Made by a program: the position numbers and the translations under genes. Shown here piece after piece: positions 17,923-26,902 of a DNA stretch of 33,531 nt. Location of the stretch: the NCBI GenBank assembly GCA_009927705.1, contig RFMK01000115.1:1-33531 (forward strand). Reading direction: 5' to 3'. The stretch's first letter is position 1. Every line of letters begins with the position of its first letter. The notes under the pieces were generated by a model. The model had not been told where the DNA came from. It did not search any database and saw only the letters and a list, made by a program, of their open reading frames with translations. This DNA comes from Actinomycetota bacterium. Lineage in GTDB: Bacteria > Actinomycetota > Actinomycetes > Nanopelagicales > Nanopelagicaceae.

Positions 17923-18255
17923 GTGCTCAAATTCGGTTACTTCGCGATGTTGGGCTTCACCGTTGTTGGATCATTTTGGCTTGAATTTATTTTCAAAGTT
18001 GGGGTACTGCGACGACTTAAGAGAGTTGCTTTAAGCATTCTGCCTGTTGCCGTCATATTTCTTATCTGGGATTACTATGCGGTTGCGTCGGGACATTGGT
18101 TCTTTGATGAAAAGCAAGTTGTAGGAATATATGGACCTGCAGGTGTACCGCTAGAAGAATTCCTTTTCTTTATCATCGTTCCGCTTGCTGCTTTGATGAC
18201 AATCGAAGCAGTGCGTGCCGTGAAGAAACACTGGAAATTCGGTGACGAACAATGA
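17923..18255 (+). CDS. crtYc: Heterodimeric lycopene cyclase subunit CrtYc
   Basis: GTG start; three TM segments; IYGPAGVPLEEFLFFIIVPL motif. Confidence 0.92.
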   Translation: MLKFGYFAMLGFTVVGSFWLEFIFKVGVLRRLKRVALSILPVAVIFLIWDYYAVASGHWFFDEKQVVGIYGPAGVPLEEFLFFIIVPLAALMTIEAVRAVKKHWKFGDEQ

Positions 18256-18557
18256 CATACACGCAACTAGCGTTAACGATGACACTCGTCGCTATTCTTT
18301 TCGATCTGTACGGCACAAGATCAAAAATAGTGACTCGTAAAAGTTTTTGGAACGCTTACGGAATTATGCTCTTCTTCCAACTCATCACAAATTGGTGGCT
18401 TACATCCAGAGGAATTCTTACTTATGCTGATGACGCTATCACTGGAATGCGCATCGCCGCCGCTCCAGTAGAAGATCTTTTCTTTGGATTTGCAATGATC
18501 ACAATGACGATCTCCTTGTGGATTTACTGGGGAAAAAAGGGAGTGCAGCGAAACTAA
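18252..18557 (+). CDS. crtYd: Heterodimeric lycopene cyclase subunit CrtYd
   Basis: GMRIAAAPVEDLFFGFAMI motif; ATGA overlap with crtYc. Confidence 0.92.
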   Translation: MTYTQLALTMTLVAILFDLYGTRSKIVTRKSFWNAYGIMLFFQLITNWWLTSRGILTYADDAITGMRIAAAPVEDLFFGFAMITMTISLWIYWGKKGVQRN

Positions 18558-19462
18558 CGAGCCGCCAGCGCTTGAATCCACGCCGGAAAGGCAACGGATG
18601 CTCGCCGCAACGTTGAAGTTTTGGCTCGTTTGTCGAAGATGTTGTAATCAATCTTCTCTACTTCATCGACAATTCCACAATACAACTCACTTGCCGCCCG
18701 AATACATGGCCGAGCATCAGGTGATAAGAGGTTGATCCCGGCGTTGGCTTCAGTTTGCAGAGCACGTACGCGCGCTATTTGGAACTTTAGAGCTTCAATG
18801 ATCTGAGGCGTAAGGGTTCGATTTTCTAGCATCGCTCGGGTGACACCGTGTGCTCTGAGTTCACTCATTGGCAAATAAACCCGGCCGCGCTCTAAATCTT
18901 CTCCGACATCTCGAATGAAATTTGCCAATTGAAAAGCGATTCCCAGCTTCTCCGCTGGAATCAGCGCCTCGGATTTCTTACCTTCTACGGTGCCCAGTAC
19001 GTGAACCATCTGTAATCCGATTACAGCTGCTGAGCCGTAGACGTATTCCATCAAATCTTCGTAAGTTTCATATTCCGCGACTGAGAGGTCCATCGACATT
19101 GAATGCAGGAAAGCCTCGAAGTATGCGATCGGAATATCGAATCGGCGAACGGTATCCACGAGCGCTCGACCGATGTGGTCATTGCTCCGTCCGTGAGCAA
19201 TATCTTGGAGTAATTGCTCACTCCATCGCTCGAGTGAATCGCGCTTTTCTTTAGCGCTGAGTGTTGAACCTAAGTCATCAACAATCTCATCTGCATAGCG
19301 TGCAAAACCATAGAGCGCATGCACATGAGGACGTTTAGCTTTTGGCAGAAGTAGCGTCGCCAGGTAATAGGTCTTGCCATGCAACGAGTTAAGACGTTTG
19401 CACTCTTTATACGATTCGCGGAGCGCAGGTTGAGTGATACCAGCTGCAGTTAACTCATCCAT
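18554..19462 (-). CDS. crtB: Phytoene synthase
   Basis: HALYGFARYADEIVDD, QLANFIRDVGEDLERGRVYLP squalene/phytoene synthase signatures. Confidence 0.95.
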   Translation of the reverse strand: MDELTAAGITQPALRESYKECKRLNSLHGKTYYLATLLLPKAKRPHVHALYGFARYADEIVDDLGSTLSAKEKRDSLERWSEQLLQDIAHGRSNDHIGRALVDTVRRFDIPIAYFEAFLHSMSMDLSVAEYETYEDLMEYVYGSAAVIGLQMVHVLGTVEGKKSEALIPAEKLGIAFQLANFIRDVGEDLERGRVYLPMSELRAHGVTRAMLENRTLTPQIIEALKFQIARVRALQTEANAGINLLSPDARPCIRAASELYCGIVDEVEKIDYNIFDKRAKTSTLRRASVAFPAWIQALAAR

Positions 19463-19464
19463 AG

Positions 19465-20946
19465 TTAACGAACGGGGCCAACAATTCTCTCCGCAGCAAG
19501 GCGACCCGAAATCAAGACCATAGGAACTCCTACTCCGGGTTGAGTTCCACTTCCTGTGAACACTACATTTTCGAATCCAGCCGCCATGTTTCGTGGGCGG
19601 AAAGGTCCGGTCTGGAAGAACGTATGTGCACTTGCAAATGGAGCGCCGCGCTCAAGTCCCATTTCTTCCCATTCAAGCGGAGTAGTCACATGTTCAACTT
19701 CAACTGAATTCGCGAAGTCGGTATACCCGCGGGCTTGCATGGTCGCATACATCTGATCTTTGTAAACGTTCTTCATCTTCTTCCAATCGATATCGGCATC
19801 GAGATTGGGAGTCGGGAAGAGGATGTAATAACTATGTTTATTTGCAGGCGCCAACGATGGATCATCCTTCGAAGGAACCGTGACTAATAAACTTGGGTCC
19901 GTCATCAAAGTGCGTTTCTTGATTAATTCATCAAAAACTCCATCCCATGACTCACCAAAGTGGATATTGTGATGCGCCAAATGGTCGTAACTCTTAGATG
20001 AGCCAGCAAGGATCGTGACGCATGAAGGGGAGTAATTCAGGCGCTTGACGGAAAGGGGAGTCTTTCCAAGGAGATCGCGCCATGCGACGGGAAGATCGGG
20101 GTTGAGTACAACGACATCGCATTCGATCCGTTCGCCATTGGAAGTCATGACTGCTGAAGCGCGAGAGCCCTTCTTTTCAATTCGATCGACTGTGGTGTTG
20201 TAGCGGAATGTAACGCCATGTTTTTCGGCAGCCCCGGCCAGTGCGCGAGGGACAGCGTGCATTCCACCTTTTGGAAAGAAGACTCCGTTTACAGAATCCA
20301 TATACGCAATGACGGCGTAGATTGCGAGAGCTTGTTGCGGTGAAACTCCGGCGTACATTGCTTGGAAGGAGTACACCTTTTGAGTGCGTGGATCTTTCAA
20401 GAACTGAGAAACTTTCGGTGCTAGCCTTCGAAATCCACCAAGCGCAATTAACCGTGCAAGATTTGGAGTTAAGAGATTGAAGGGCGTATCGATATTGCGA
20501 TTGATGAAGTCATTCATTTCATACTTGTATAGCTTGGTGACGAAATCTACATATCGCCTATAGCCCAGCGCTTCTCCTGGCCCGATTACTTTTTCAATCT
20601 CCGCTTCCATCTGTGCAGTATTTGCGTGGACATCGAGTTGAGAACCGTCGGCATAGAAAGCGCGGTAAAGAGGCTGAAGCGGAATAAGGTCGAGCCAATC
20701 TTCCAATTTTTCGCCCACGCAATTCAATGCATCTGAAATCAGATCTGGCATCGTGAGAACGGTTGGTCCAGTATCGAAGGAATATCCCTCTTTATTCAAT
20801 AATCCATTCCGACCGCCCGGAACGGATTCCCTTTCAATCACCGTTACTTTACGTCCCGCTCCCGCAAGTCGGAGTGCGGTGCTTAGGCCAGCGAGGCCTG
20901 CGCCAACGACCACAACGTGGTCGGTCTTTCCTTTTACAGTACGCAC
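19465..20946 (-). CDS. crtI: Phytoene desaturase (CrtI)
   Basis: VVVVGAGLAGLSTALRLAGAGRKVTVIERESVPGGRNG FAD motif, FDTGPTVLTMPD, C-terminal GSGTQPGVGVPMVLISGRLAAERI; GTG start inferred just after the crtE stop. Confidence 0.94.
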   Translation of the reverse strand: MRTVKGKTDHVVVVGAGLAGLSTALRLAGAGRKVTVIERESVPGGRNGLLNKEGYSFDTGPTVLTMPDLISDALNCVGEKLEDWLDLIPLQPLYRAFYADGSQLDVHANTAQMEAEIEKVIGPGEALGYRRYVDFVTKLYKYEMNDFINRNIDTPFNLLTPNLARLIALGGFRRLAPKVSQFLKDPRTQKVYSFQAMYAGVSPQQALAIYAVIAYMDSVNGVFFPKGGMHAVPRALAGAAEKHGVTFRYNTTVDRIEKKGSRASAVMTSNGERIECDVVVLNPDLPVAWRDLLGKTPLSVKRLNYSPSCVTILAGSSKSYDHLAHHNIHFGESWDGVFDELIKKRTLMTDPSLLVTVPSKDDPSLAPANKHSYYILFPTPNLDADIDWKKMKNVYKDQMYATMQARGYTDFANSVEVEHVTTPLEWEEMGLERGAPFASAHTFFQTGPFRPRNMAAGFENVVFTGSGTQPGVGVPMVLISGRLAAERIVGPVR

Positions 20947-20947
20947 T

Positions 20948-22009
20948 TCATACGCTCCGTTGGGTTGCGATAATCGCCATTTCTTCCAGGACGTTGGCAA
21001 TCCTTCCCTCGACTGTTGATTGCTGCAACGTAAAAATCGCTTCACTAGTGAGCTCTGTGATGAGCTTCTCAACTTCTGAGAGCGCTCCAGTGCTTCTGAT
21101 GATTCCTTGAATCTCTTCTACTTCTGTTGCGGATAGCGATTGATTCCCCAGGGCTGACGTCACAACTTTTCTTTCAGCTGACGTCGAATTCTCCATTGTT
21201 ACGGCAATAAGGACGGTGCGTTTTCCTTCGCGGATGTCATCACCGGCAGGCTTACCAGTTACTTTCGGGTCGCCAAATACACCCAAAATGTCGTCGCGAA
21301 GTTGAAATGCTTCGCCAAGTGGAAGTCCAAACTTGGAATAGGTTTCATTGAACTCTGCCTTACCTGCGAGCGCAGCTCCAAAGTGAAGTGGCCGCTCAAT
21401 CGAGTACTTGCCAGATTTGAACCGAGCAACTTTGAGCGATCTCTCAACACTTGTTGTTGCGAGTGCTCCTTCAAGAACATCGAGATATTGGCCGGCCATC
21501 AATTCATCACGCATGTCCGAAAAAACTTCTTGAGCGTTAACAAATTCTTCTCGAGTGATTCCTGATTCAACCAATAATCTATCCGCCCATACGAGCGCAA
21601 GATCGCCTAATAGAATCGCGGAAGCAAGGCCGAAGCGTTCGGAGTTACCTTGGTATGAAGATTCATCATGAAGAGCTTGGAAGAGTTTATGGATTGCAGG
21701 TTTATTTCGACGAGTATCAGATCCATCCATCACATCGTCATGAATGAGTGCACACACGTGCACAAGCTCGAGAGCTGTACAGGCTTTTAGAATCTCTTGT
21801 CGTGGGGTAGCGCCAGTTCCCAAGTAACCTAAGTAAGCAAAGATTGGACGGAATCGTTTACCGCCATCGGTGATGAATTCAGTCATGGCAGCAGCAACTG
21901 GTCGTAATTCTGACCCGATATCAACGAGAGCCCCGCTTCTGGCCTTGGTGAAGTCGGCTAAAACGCCGTCAATATCAGTACGTAACTGCGATAGTTCTTG
22001 GGAAGCCAC
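20948..22009 (-). CDS. crtE: Geranylgeranyl diphosphate synthase (IdsA/CrtE type)
   Basis: GGKRFRPIF, LVHVCALIHDDVMDGSDTRRNKPAIH (first Asp-rich motif), QLRDDILGVFGDPKVTGKPAGDDIREGKRT (second); GTG start. Confidence 0.94.
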   Translation of the reverse strand: MASQELSQLRTDIDGVLADFTKARSGALVDIGSELRPVAAAMTEFITDGGKRFRPIFAYLGYLGTGATPRQEILKACTALELVHVCALIHDDVMDGSDTRRNKPAIHKLFQALHDESSYQGNSERFGLASAILLGDLALVWADRLLVESGITREEFVNAQEVFSDMRDELMAGQYLDVLEGALATTSVERSLKVARFKSGKYSIERPLHFGAALAGKAEFNETYSKFGLPLGEAFQLRDDILGVFGDPKVTGKPAGDDIREGKRTVLIAVTMENSTSAERKVVTSALGNQSLSATEVEEIQGIIRSTGALSEVEKLITELTSEAIFTLQQSTVEGRIANVLEEMAIIATQRSV

Positions 22010-22015
22010 GGCGCA

Positions 22016-22025
22016 ACGGTACCCT
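22016..22025. promoter_or_regulatory. Overlapping divergent -10 boxes for crtE and metF
   Basis: Minus TACCGT (22016-22021) then 6 nt to the crtE GTG; plus TACCCT (22020-22025) then 8 nt to the metF ATG. Confidence 0.7.
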
Positions 22026-22033
22026 CCCGCTAT

Positions 22034-22882
22034 ATGTCTAGCGCGCCCACCTTTTCAGTCGAATTCTTCCCGCCGAAGGATGAGGCAGGCGAAGCTCGTT
22101 TATGGCGCGCAGTCGACGAGATTGCTGGCGCAAAGCCAGATTTTGTCTCCGTCACATATGGCGCAGGCGGATCCACGAGAGATCGAACAATTCGGTGCAC
22201 ATCAGAGATAACCGCGCGAACTGGATTCCCCACAATCGCACACTTAACGTGCGTTGGTTCTACCAAAAGTGAAATTTCAACGATTCTTGATCAGTATTCG
22301 GCTGCGGGAATCAAATCTATTCTTGCGCTACGAGGAGATCCCCAAGGTGGGCCGCGTGCTCCATGGGTTCCAATAGAAAATGGTTTCAATCATTCAGATG
22401 AATTGGTCTCACTTGCTTACGAAAAAGGTTTCGAAGTCGGCGTTGCTGCATTTCCCGATGGTCATCCTGCATCGCAAGGCGATTTTGCGAAAGATATCGA
22501 CGTTTTATTGGAAAAAGAACGACGTGGCGCAACTTTCGCAACTACCCAATTTTTCTTTAGTACTGATAGATACAGTGAACTTGTCGAACGACTTCAGAAG
22601 CGCGGATCAAATCTAGATATCTACCCTGGAGTCTTGCCCATCACAAACATCTCACAACTTACTCGCATGGCAGAACTATCGGGAACTCCAATCCCAAGTG
22701 AAGTCTTGACACGAATTACTGCCGGCGAGAATGATCCCAACAAAGTACGTGCGATTGGTATCGAGATTGCGATTGAACTTTGTGAAAAGTTACTGCATAA
22801 CGGAGTGCCGGGAATCCACTTCTACACGATGAATTCGGCATCATCAACGCTTGAGATAGTGAAACGAATAGGTTTGCGATGA
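22034..22882 (+). CDS. metF: Methylenetetrahydrofolate reductase
   Basis: FSVEFFPPKDEAGEARLW, VTYGAGGSTRDRT, HLTCVGST, LALRGDP, TTQFFFS; start MSSAPTF. Confidence 0.95.
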   Translation: MSSAPTFSVEFFPPKDEAGEARLWRAVDEIAGAKPDFVSVTYGAGGSTRDRTIRCTSEITARTGFPTIAHLTCVGSTKSEISTILDQYSAAGIKSILALRGDPQGGPRAPWVPIENGFNHSDELVSLAYEKGFEVGVAAFPDGHPASQGDFAKDIDVLLEKERRGATFATTQFFFSTDRYSELVERLQKRGSNLDIYPGVLPITNISQLTRMAELSGTPIPSEVLTRITAGENDPNKVRAIGIEIAIELCEKLLHNGVPGIHFYTMNSASSTLEIVKRIGLR

Positions 22883-23523
22883 AAAGGCCCACATTCACGC
22901 GAGATGAATTCTTTAGCCAATGGAGCGATCTCCATGGTGGAGCCGCGATTAAGGGGATTGTCAGACTCTGGCTCACAATCAGCTTTGCTATATGCCGCTT
23001 ACTTTCAGCAGTTCGAATTACTCCGAACGGCTTGACCTACGTTTCATTGCTCTTTGCTGGGCTCTATCTCTACTTCATTGATTCCCATTGGGCGATTGCA
23101 TTTCTCGTACTTTCGCTGATGGCTGATGGACTGGACGGGACGTTGGCAATCATCACGGGGCGCGTAACTCGCTGGGGTGCCACACTAGATTCAGTAGTTG
23201 ATCGCATCGTTGAAGCGATCTGGGCAATTGGTCTCTTTCACATGGGAGCGCCATGGCAATATGTTTTAGTGGCGTGGCTCGCTGCTTTCGCTCAAGAGTA
23301 TATGCGCGCTCGCGCCGGCGGACTTGGGATTCACGAGATTGGTGTGGTTACAATTTCAGAACGTCCGGTCAGGGCAACCTTTATCTTCATTGCGCTTATC
23401 GGCAGAGTTGTTGGTGTTGACGTTATCGATGTTGTCGCTCTGGTATGGATGGTAATGCAATTATTCTCTGCACTTACTGTTCTGCGAGTTCTTCGACCGC
23501 TTCTGCAACAATCTCAGCGCTAA
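22879..23523 (+). CDS. CDP-alcohol phosphatidyltransferase-like membrane protein
   Basis: DGLDGTLAIITGRVTRWGATLDSVVDR resembles D-x2-D-G-x2-A-R-x8-G-x3-D-x3-D with Ile at the Arg position; multiple TM segments; ATGA overlap with metF. Confidence 0.8.
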   Translation: MKRPTFTRDEFFSQWSDLHGGAAIKGIVRLWLTISFAICRLLSAVRITPNGLTYVSLLFAGLYLYFIDSHWAIAFLVLSLMADGLDGTLAIITGRVTRWGATLDSVVDRIVEAIWAIGLFHMGAPWQYVLVAWLAAFAQEYMRARAGGLGIHEIGVVTISERPVRATFIFIALIGRVVGVDVIDVVALVWMVMQLFSALTVLRVLRPLLQQSQR

Positions 23524-24994
23524 TTCCCACCAACGGCAATCCGCCACCAGGATGTGCCGAACCTCCAACACAGTAAAGATTCTTGATTGGAGATCGATTC
23601 TTAGCTCGCAAGAATGCCGAGCGCGCGCCGTTGCTTGAGGTTCCGTAAATCGAACCACCAGGAGCATTAGTTCGATGTTCTAAATCAGCCGGTGTCCTAA
23701 TCTCGCATACCTCAAGACGAGATCGAATATCGAGACCCTTACTCTCAAGGAGATTAATGATGTGGTCTGCGTATTTTTCTTTGAGTGAAGGAGCATTCCA
23801 ATCACAACCATTTTCTGGTTCATGACGTGGCGCATTAACGAGAACGAACCAGCTCTCTGTATTTTCATCTTTCACCATGAGCGGATCTTTGGGGTTACAG
23901 ATATAGATTGCTGGATCCGGAACTGGTTCTTTGCGTTGAAAAATCGCGTCGAATTCATCGTCATAATCTTTCGGAAAGAAGACGGTGTGATGGCTCAACG
24001 CCGAATTGCCCCGTAATCCCAAGAGCAAGCTAAATCCAGAGAGGGATGGCGTCGCCTTTTTTAGCGCCGCTCGAGCACGTCGAGTCTCTTTGATTGGAGG
24101 CAAAAGCTTGTTGTAAACGATTTCTGCATCAGCGTTGGCAACCACGATATCTGCATCGATTTCTCTGCCATCATGAAGTTTGATGCCGGTTGCGATACCT
24201 GAATTGGTGGTGATCGAGGAGACTCGAGTATTGAGTTGTATTTCTATGCCAAGTTCCTTTGCTCGTGCTTCAAGCGATAGTGGAAGTGAGCCTAAACCGC
24301 CTTGGATATGCCAAGCTCCAAATGCTTCTTCGACGAAAGCAATCGTCAGCAAGACGGCAGGAACTTTACGCGGATCAGATCCTGTATATGTGGCATACCG
24401 ATCAATAATCTTTTTTAGATAGGGATTAGCTGTGATGGAAGAAGTGAGGGTCCGTAATGAGGTTAATGGTGAAATAGTTTTCAAGTCTGCCAAAAAATGT
24501 GGACGCTTGAACAGTTGCAACGGCGAACGAAGTTCACCTTCAATAAAAGACTCCCGCGATGCTTCCCACATTGCCTCTGCACGTGAAAGAAGCGCATGCC
24601 AATCTTTCCCTGCTTGCTCACCTAATTGCTCGGAGATTGCTGCAACAGTTCCGTTGTGAGACAAATTGGGAAAAAGTATTTTGGTGCCATCATGGAAAAT
24701 ATAGGTGAAAGATGGATCTACGGGATCTAACCTCAAAATATGTTCGAGACGTTTACCCGTTTTAAGGAAGAGATCTCTATAGACGGCGGGAAGAGTTAAC
24801 AGAGACGGACCTGTGTCAAAGGCGTACCCGTTTATCCATTCAGTTCGACATTTTCCGCCAACATAATCAGAAGCCTCAAATATTGTTACTGCATGTCCTT
24901 TTTTTGCTAGACGCACGGCGCAAGCTAACCCACCAACGCCAGCACCAATGACGACAACTTTCTTGGGGGAGCGGGTTGGGCGATGATGACTCAT
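23474..24994 (-). CDS. CrtI-family carotenoid desaturase, predicted CrtD-like 1-hydroxycarotenoid 3,4-desaturase
   Basis: VVVIGAGVGGLACAVRLAKKGHAVTIFEASDYVGGKCRTE, FDTGPSLLTLPAVYRDLF, C-terminal GGSAHPGGGLPLVGISAEIVAEAV; clustered with CruF-like and GT genes; start MSHH overlaps the GT2 stop (ATGA). Confidence 0.88.
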   Translation of the reverse strand: MSHHRPTRSPKKVVVIGAGVGGLACAVRLAKKGHAVTIFEASDYVGGKCRTEWINGYAFDTGPSLLTLPAVYRDLFLKTGKRLEHILRLDPVDPSFTYIFHDGTKILFPNLSHNGTVAAISEQLGEQAGKDWHALLSRAEAMWEASRESFIEGELRSPLQLFKRPHFLADLKTISPLTSLRTLTSSITANPYLKKIIDRYATYTGSDPRKVPAVLLTIAFVEEAFGAWHIQGGLGSLPLSLEARAKELGIEIQLNTRVSSITTNSGIATGIKLHDGREIDADIVVANADAEIVYNKLLPPIKETRRARAALKKATPSLSGFSLLLGLRGNSALSHHTVFFPKDYDDEFDAIFQRKEPVPDPAIYICNPKDPLMVKDENTESWFVLVNAPRHEPENGCDWNAPSLKEKYADHIINLLESKGLDIRSRLEVCEIRTPADLEHRTNAPGGSIYGTSSNGARSAFLRAKNRSPIKNLYCVGGSAHPGGGLPLVGISAEIVAEAVEELAEQ

Positions 24995-26085
24995 AGCGCG
25001 CGCTCCTTCCACATTAGTGCGCCTCTACTCTTCCGATTCCAGGAGAGGGCGATTAGATAGATCCACATTGCTGCGCTTACAGGATGAAGCAGCGCGCTAC
25101 TCATCGTCGAACGTGTTCGACCAGCTACGACGAGCCGGGTCAGGACAGTTGCGAAGTATCCATACCAACCAAGTATTTCGCCTGAGATGCCCATCCCGAT
25201 TGGCAGGATTGAAGTTAGGAATAGCAAGGACATTGCAAAGAAAGCACCGCGCTTGTTAACAAAGGCTCGCCATTGAGACTTGGAATAACCCTCAATCAGA
25301 TCTTTCGAATTTGAATACATTCGACAATTAGCGATTCTGGACCCTTCAGCTACGCCGCCTCGAAAACCCGAACGCACCATGGATCGAGCTAGTTCCAGGT
25401 CATCTAGGACTTCTTGCTTGATTGCGTGATGTCCGCCGGCTTGAAAATAAGCATTGCGTCGCATCATTAGGAATTGTCCATTCGCAACAACCATCGAAGG
25501 TCTTTGCAGTGCTTCAGCCAAACGTAATGGCAGGGACACAAACCATGACCATTGTAAGAGCGGCTGGGTAAGTCTTTCCATAAATGTAATTGCAATCTGA
25601 CGTGGATACGGTGAAATAAAATCCCATCGCCACCGTTTCATAGCGTTGATTGAGGAGCTAATTGCGGTATCAGATAAACGTACATCAGCATCGACAAAGA
25701 CCAGAAATTCTCCACGCGCTGCAGAGGCTAGTTGGTGACATGCGAAATTTTTTCCTAGCCAATCCGAGGGAAGCGGTAATCCCTCAATGACTCGCAATCT
25801 CTTATCCGAAAACGCGTGCAAGAGGGTTCTCGTGGAGTCGGTGGAAGAATCATCGAGTGCAATCACCTCAAAGTCATCAAGTTCGCGCTGATTGAGTAGC
25901 GATGAAATCACTCCATTTACATTCTCAGCTTCATTGCGCAGTGGGACGAGGATTGATACTGATTCTGCGATAGCACCACTCTGGGATGGCTTAACGATAC
26001 GAACTGTAAAGAGGTTCACGATGGCGATGATTGCCATTGTGGCAAGAAGAATTAACGACAGATTAAGCAGAAATCCCATCATCAA
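24991..26085 (-). CDS. Family 2 glycosyltransferase, CruC/CrtQ-like carotenoid glycosyltransferase
   Basis: SILVPLRNEAENV, ALDDSSTDSTRTLL, LPSDWLGKNFACHQLA, FVDADVRL, ANGQFLMMRRNAYFQAGGH; TM segments; embedded in carotenoid operon. Confidence 0.86.
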   Translation of the reverse strand: MMMGFLLNLSLILLATMAIIAIVNLFTVRIVKPSQSGAIAESVSILVPLRNEAENVNGVISSLLNQRELDDFEVIALDDSSTDSTRTLLHAFSDKRLRVIEGLPLPSDWLGKNFACHQLASAARGEFLVFVDADVRLSDTAISSSINAMKRWRWDFISPYPRQIAITFMERLTQPLLQWSWFVSLPLRLAEALQRPSMVVANGQFLMMRRNAYFQAGGHHAIKQEVLDDLELARSMVRSGFRGGVAEGSRIANCRMYSNSKDLIEGYSKSQWRAFVNKRGAFFAMSLLFLTSILPIGMGISGEILGWYGYFATVLTRLVVAGRTRSTMSSALLHPVSAAMWIYLIALSWNRKSRGALMWKERAL

Positions 26086-26888
26086 TCACGACGGCCGTAT
26101 CGAACAGCAAGGAAGTAACTCACAACGAGAGCTCCCAAAGCTAAGCCTCCTAGGAACGCGACCCCAGGGCGATCAAAAAAGAAGAGATTCGCAACGATGC
26201 CACCAATCCACGTCCATGCTAAGAAGAATTCTGGAACTGCTCGGCTTGAGCCGAGTGAACGTCTCTCACGTGGTAGAGCAAAGTGCAGAAGAGCCATCAG
26301 ACCCATTCCGGTAAGTAACCAGCCAAATGCGTTGGATAGTGGAATCTCGGTCTGGAAGGGAACATGACTTCCCGTGACTTCCCACGTCCAACGTCCCGCA
26401 GAAACCATTTGCGGATCGAGGAAGAAATCCCAAGCCATCAATCCATAGCCACCTACAAGGAAGACTAACTTCGGAGCTAGTCTTCGCGCTGCGATAAAAA
26501 CTGAATGCGCCATCATGATCCACGCAAAGGGAACGACGAGTGGTACTCCATAAATCTGATAGCCGAGAGATGGTGAGTACTCATAGCTACCAAATGGCCA
26601 CGTGGTGCGAAGGCCAATTTGCTCAATAATGAGTGCGTAGAAGAATGTGATGAAAAGAAAACGTAAGGCGTAATTCCAGCCATAAGCAAAAAGTGAATGA
26701 AGCAGCATGGCACCAGCAGCCCAATACACCGTTGCGATTGTGATAAGTCGGAGCGCTTCTCCTTCGGCTAATGGATAAGAGATCTGTAATCCAAGTGCGA
26801 CCGTCAGGACTGCTAGAAGAATGAAATTCTTCGAAGGGGAGATTGAACGTCGAGCATCACGTCGAGGACGATAATTGCGAATCGACAT
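26082..26888 (-). CDS. cruF: CruF-like carotenoid 1',2'-hydratase family protein
   Basis: TTWPFGSYEYSPSLGYQIYGVPLVVPFAWIMMAHSVFIAARRL and WDFFLDPQMVSAGRWTWE typical of CruF/DUF422; start MSIRNY preferred. Confidence 0.88.
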   Translation of the reverse strand: MSIRNYRPRRDARRSISPSKNFILLAVLTVALGLQISYPLAEGEALRLITIATVYWAAGAMLLHSLFAYGWNYALRFLFITFFYALIIEQIGLRTTWPFGSYEYSPSLGYQIYGVPLVVPFAWIMMAHSVFIAARRLAPKLVFLVGGYGLMAWDFFLDPQMVSAGRWTWEVTGSHVPFQTEIPLSNAFGWLLTGMGLMALLHFALPRERRSLGSSRAVPEFFLAWTWIGGIVANLFFFDRPGVAFLGGLALGALVVSYFLAVRYGRRD

Positions 26889-26902
26889 GAGGTTATTGTG
26901 CC

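Noticed and set aside
20947-21072. N-terminal extension of CrtI (MRSSSQSSLVKRFLRC...)
   Set aside because: Lies entirely inside the crtE 3' end; the FAD-binding fold begins just after the GTG at 20946
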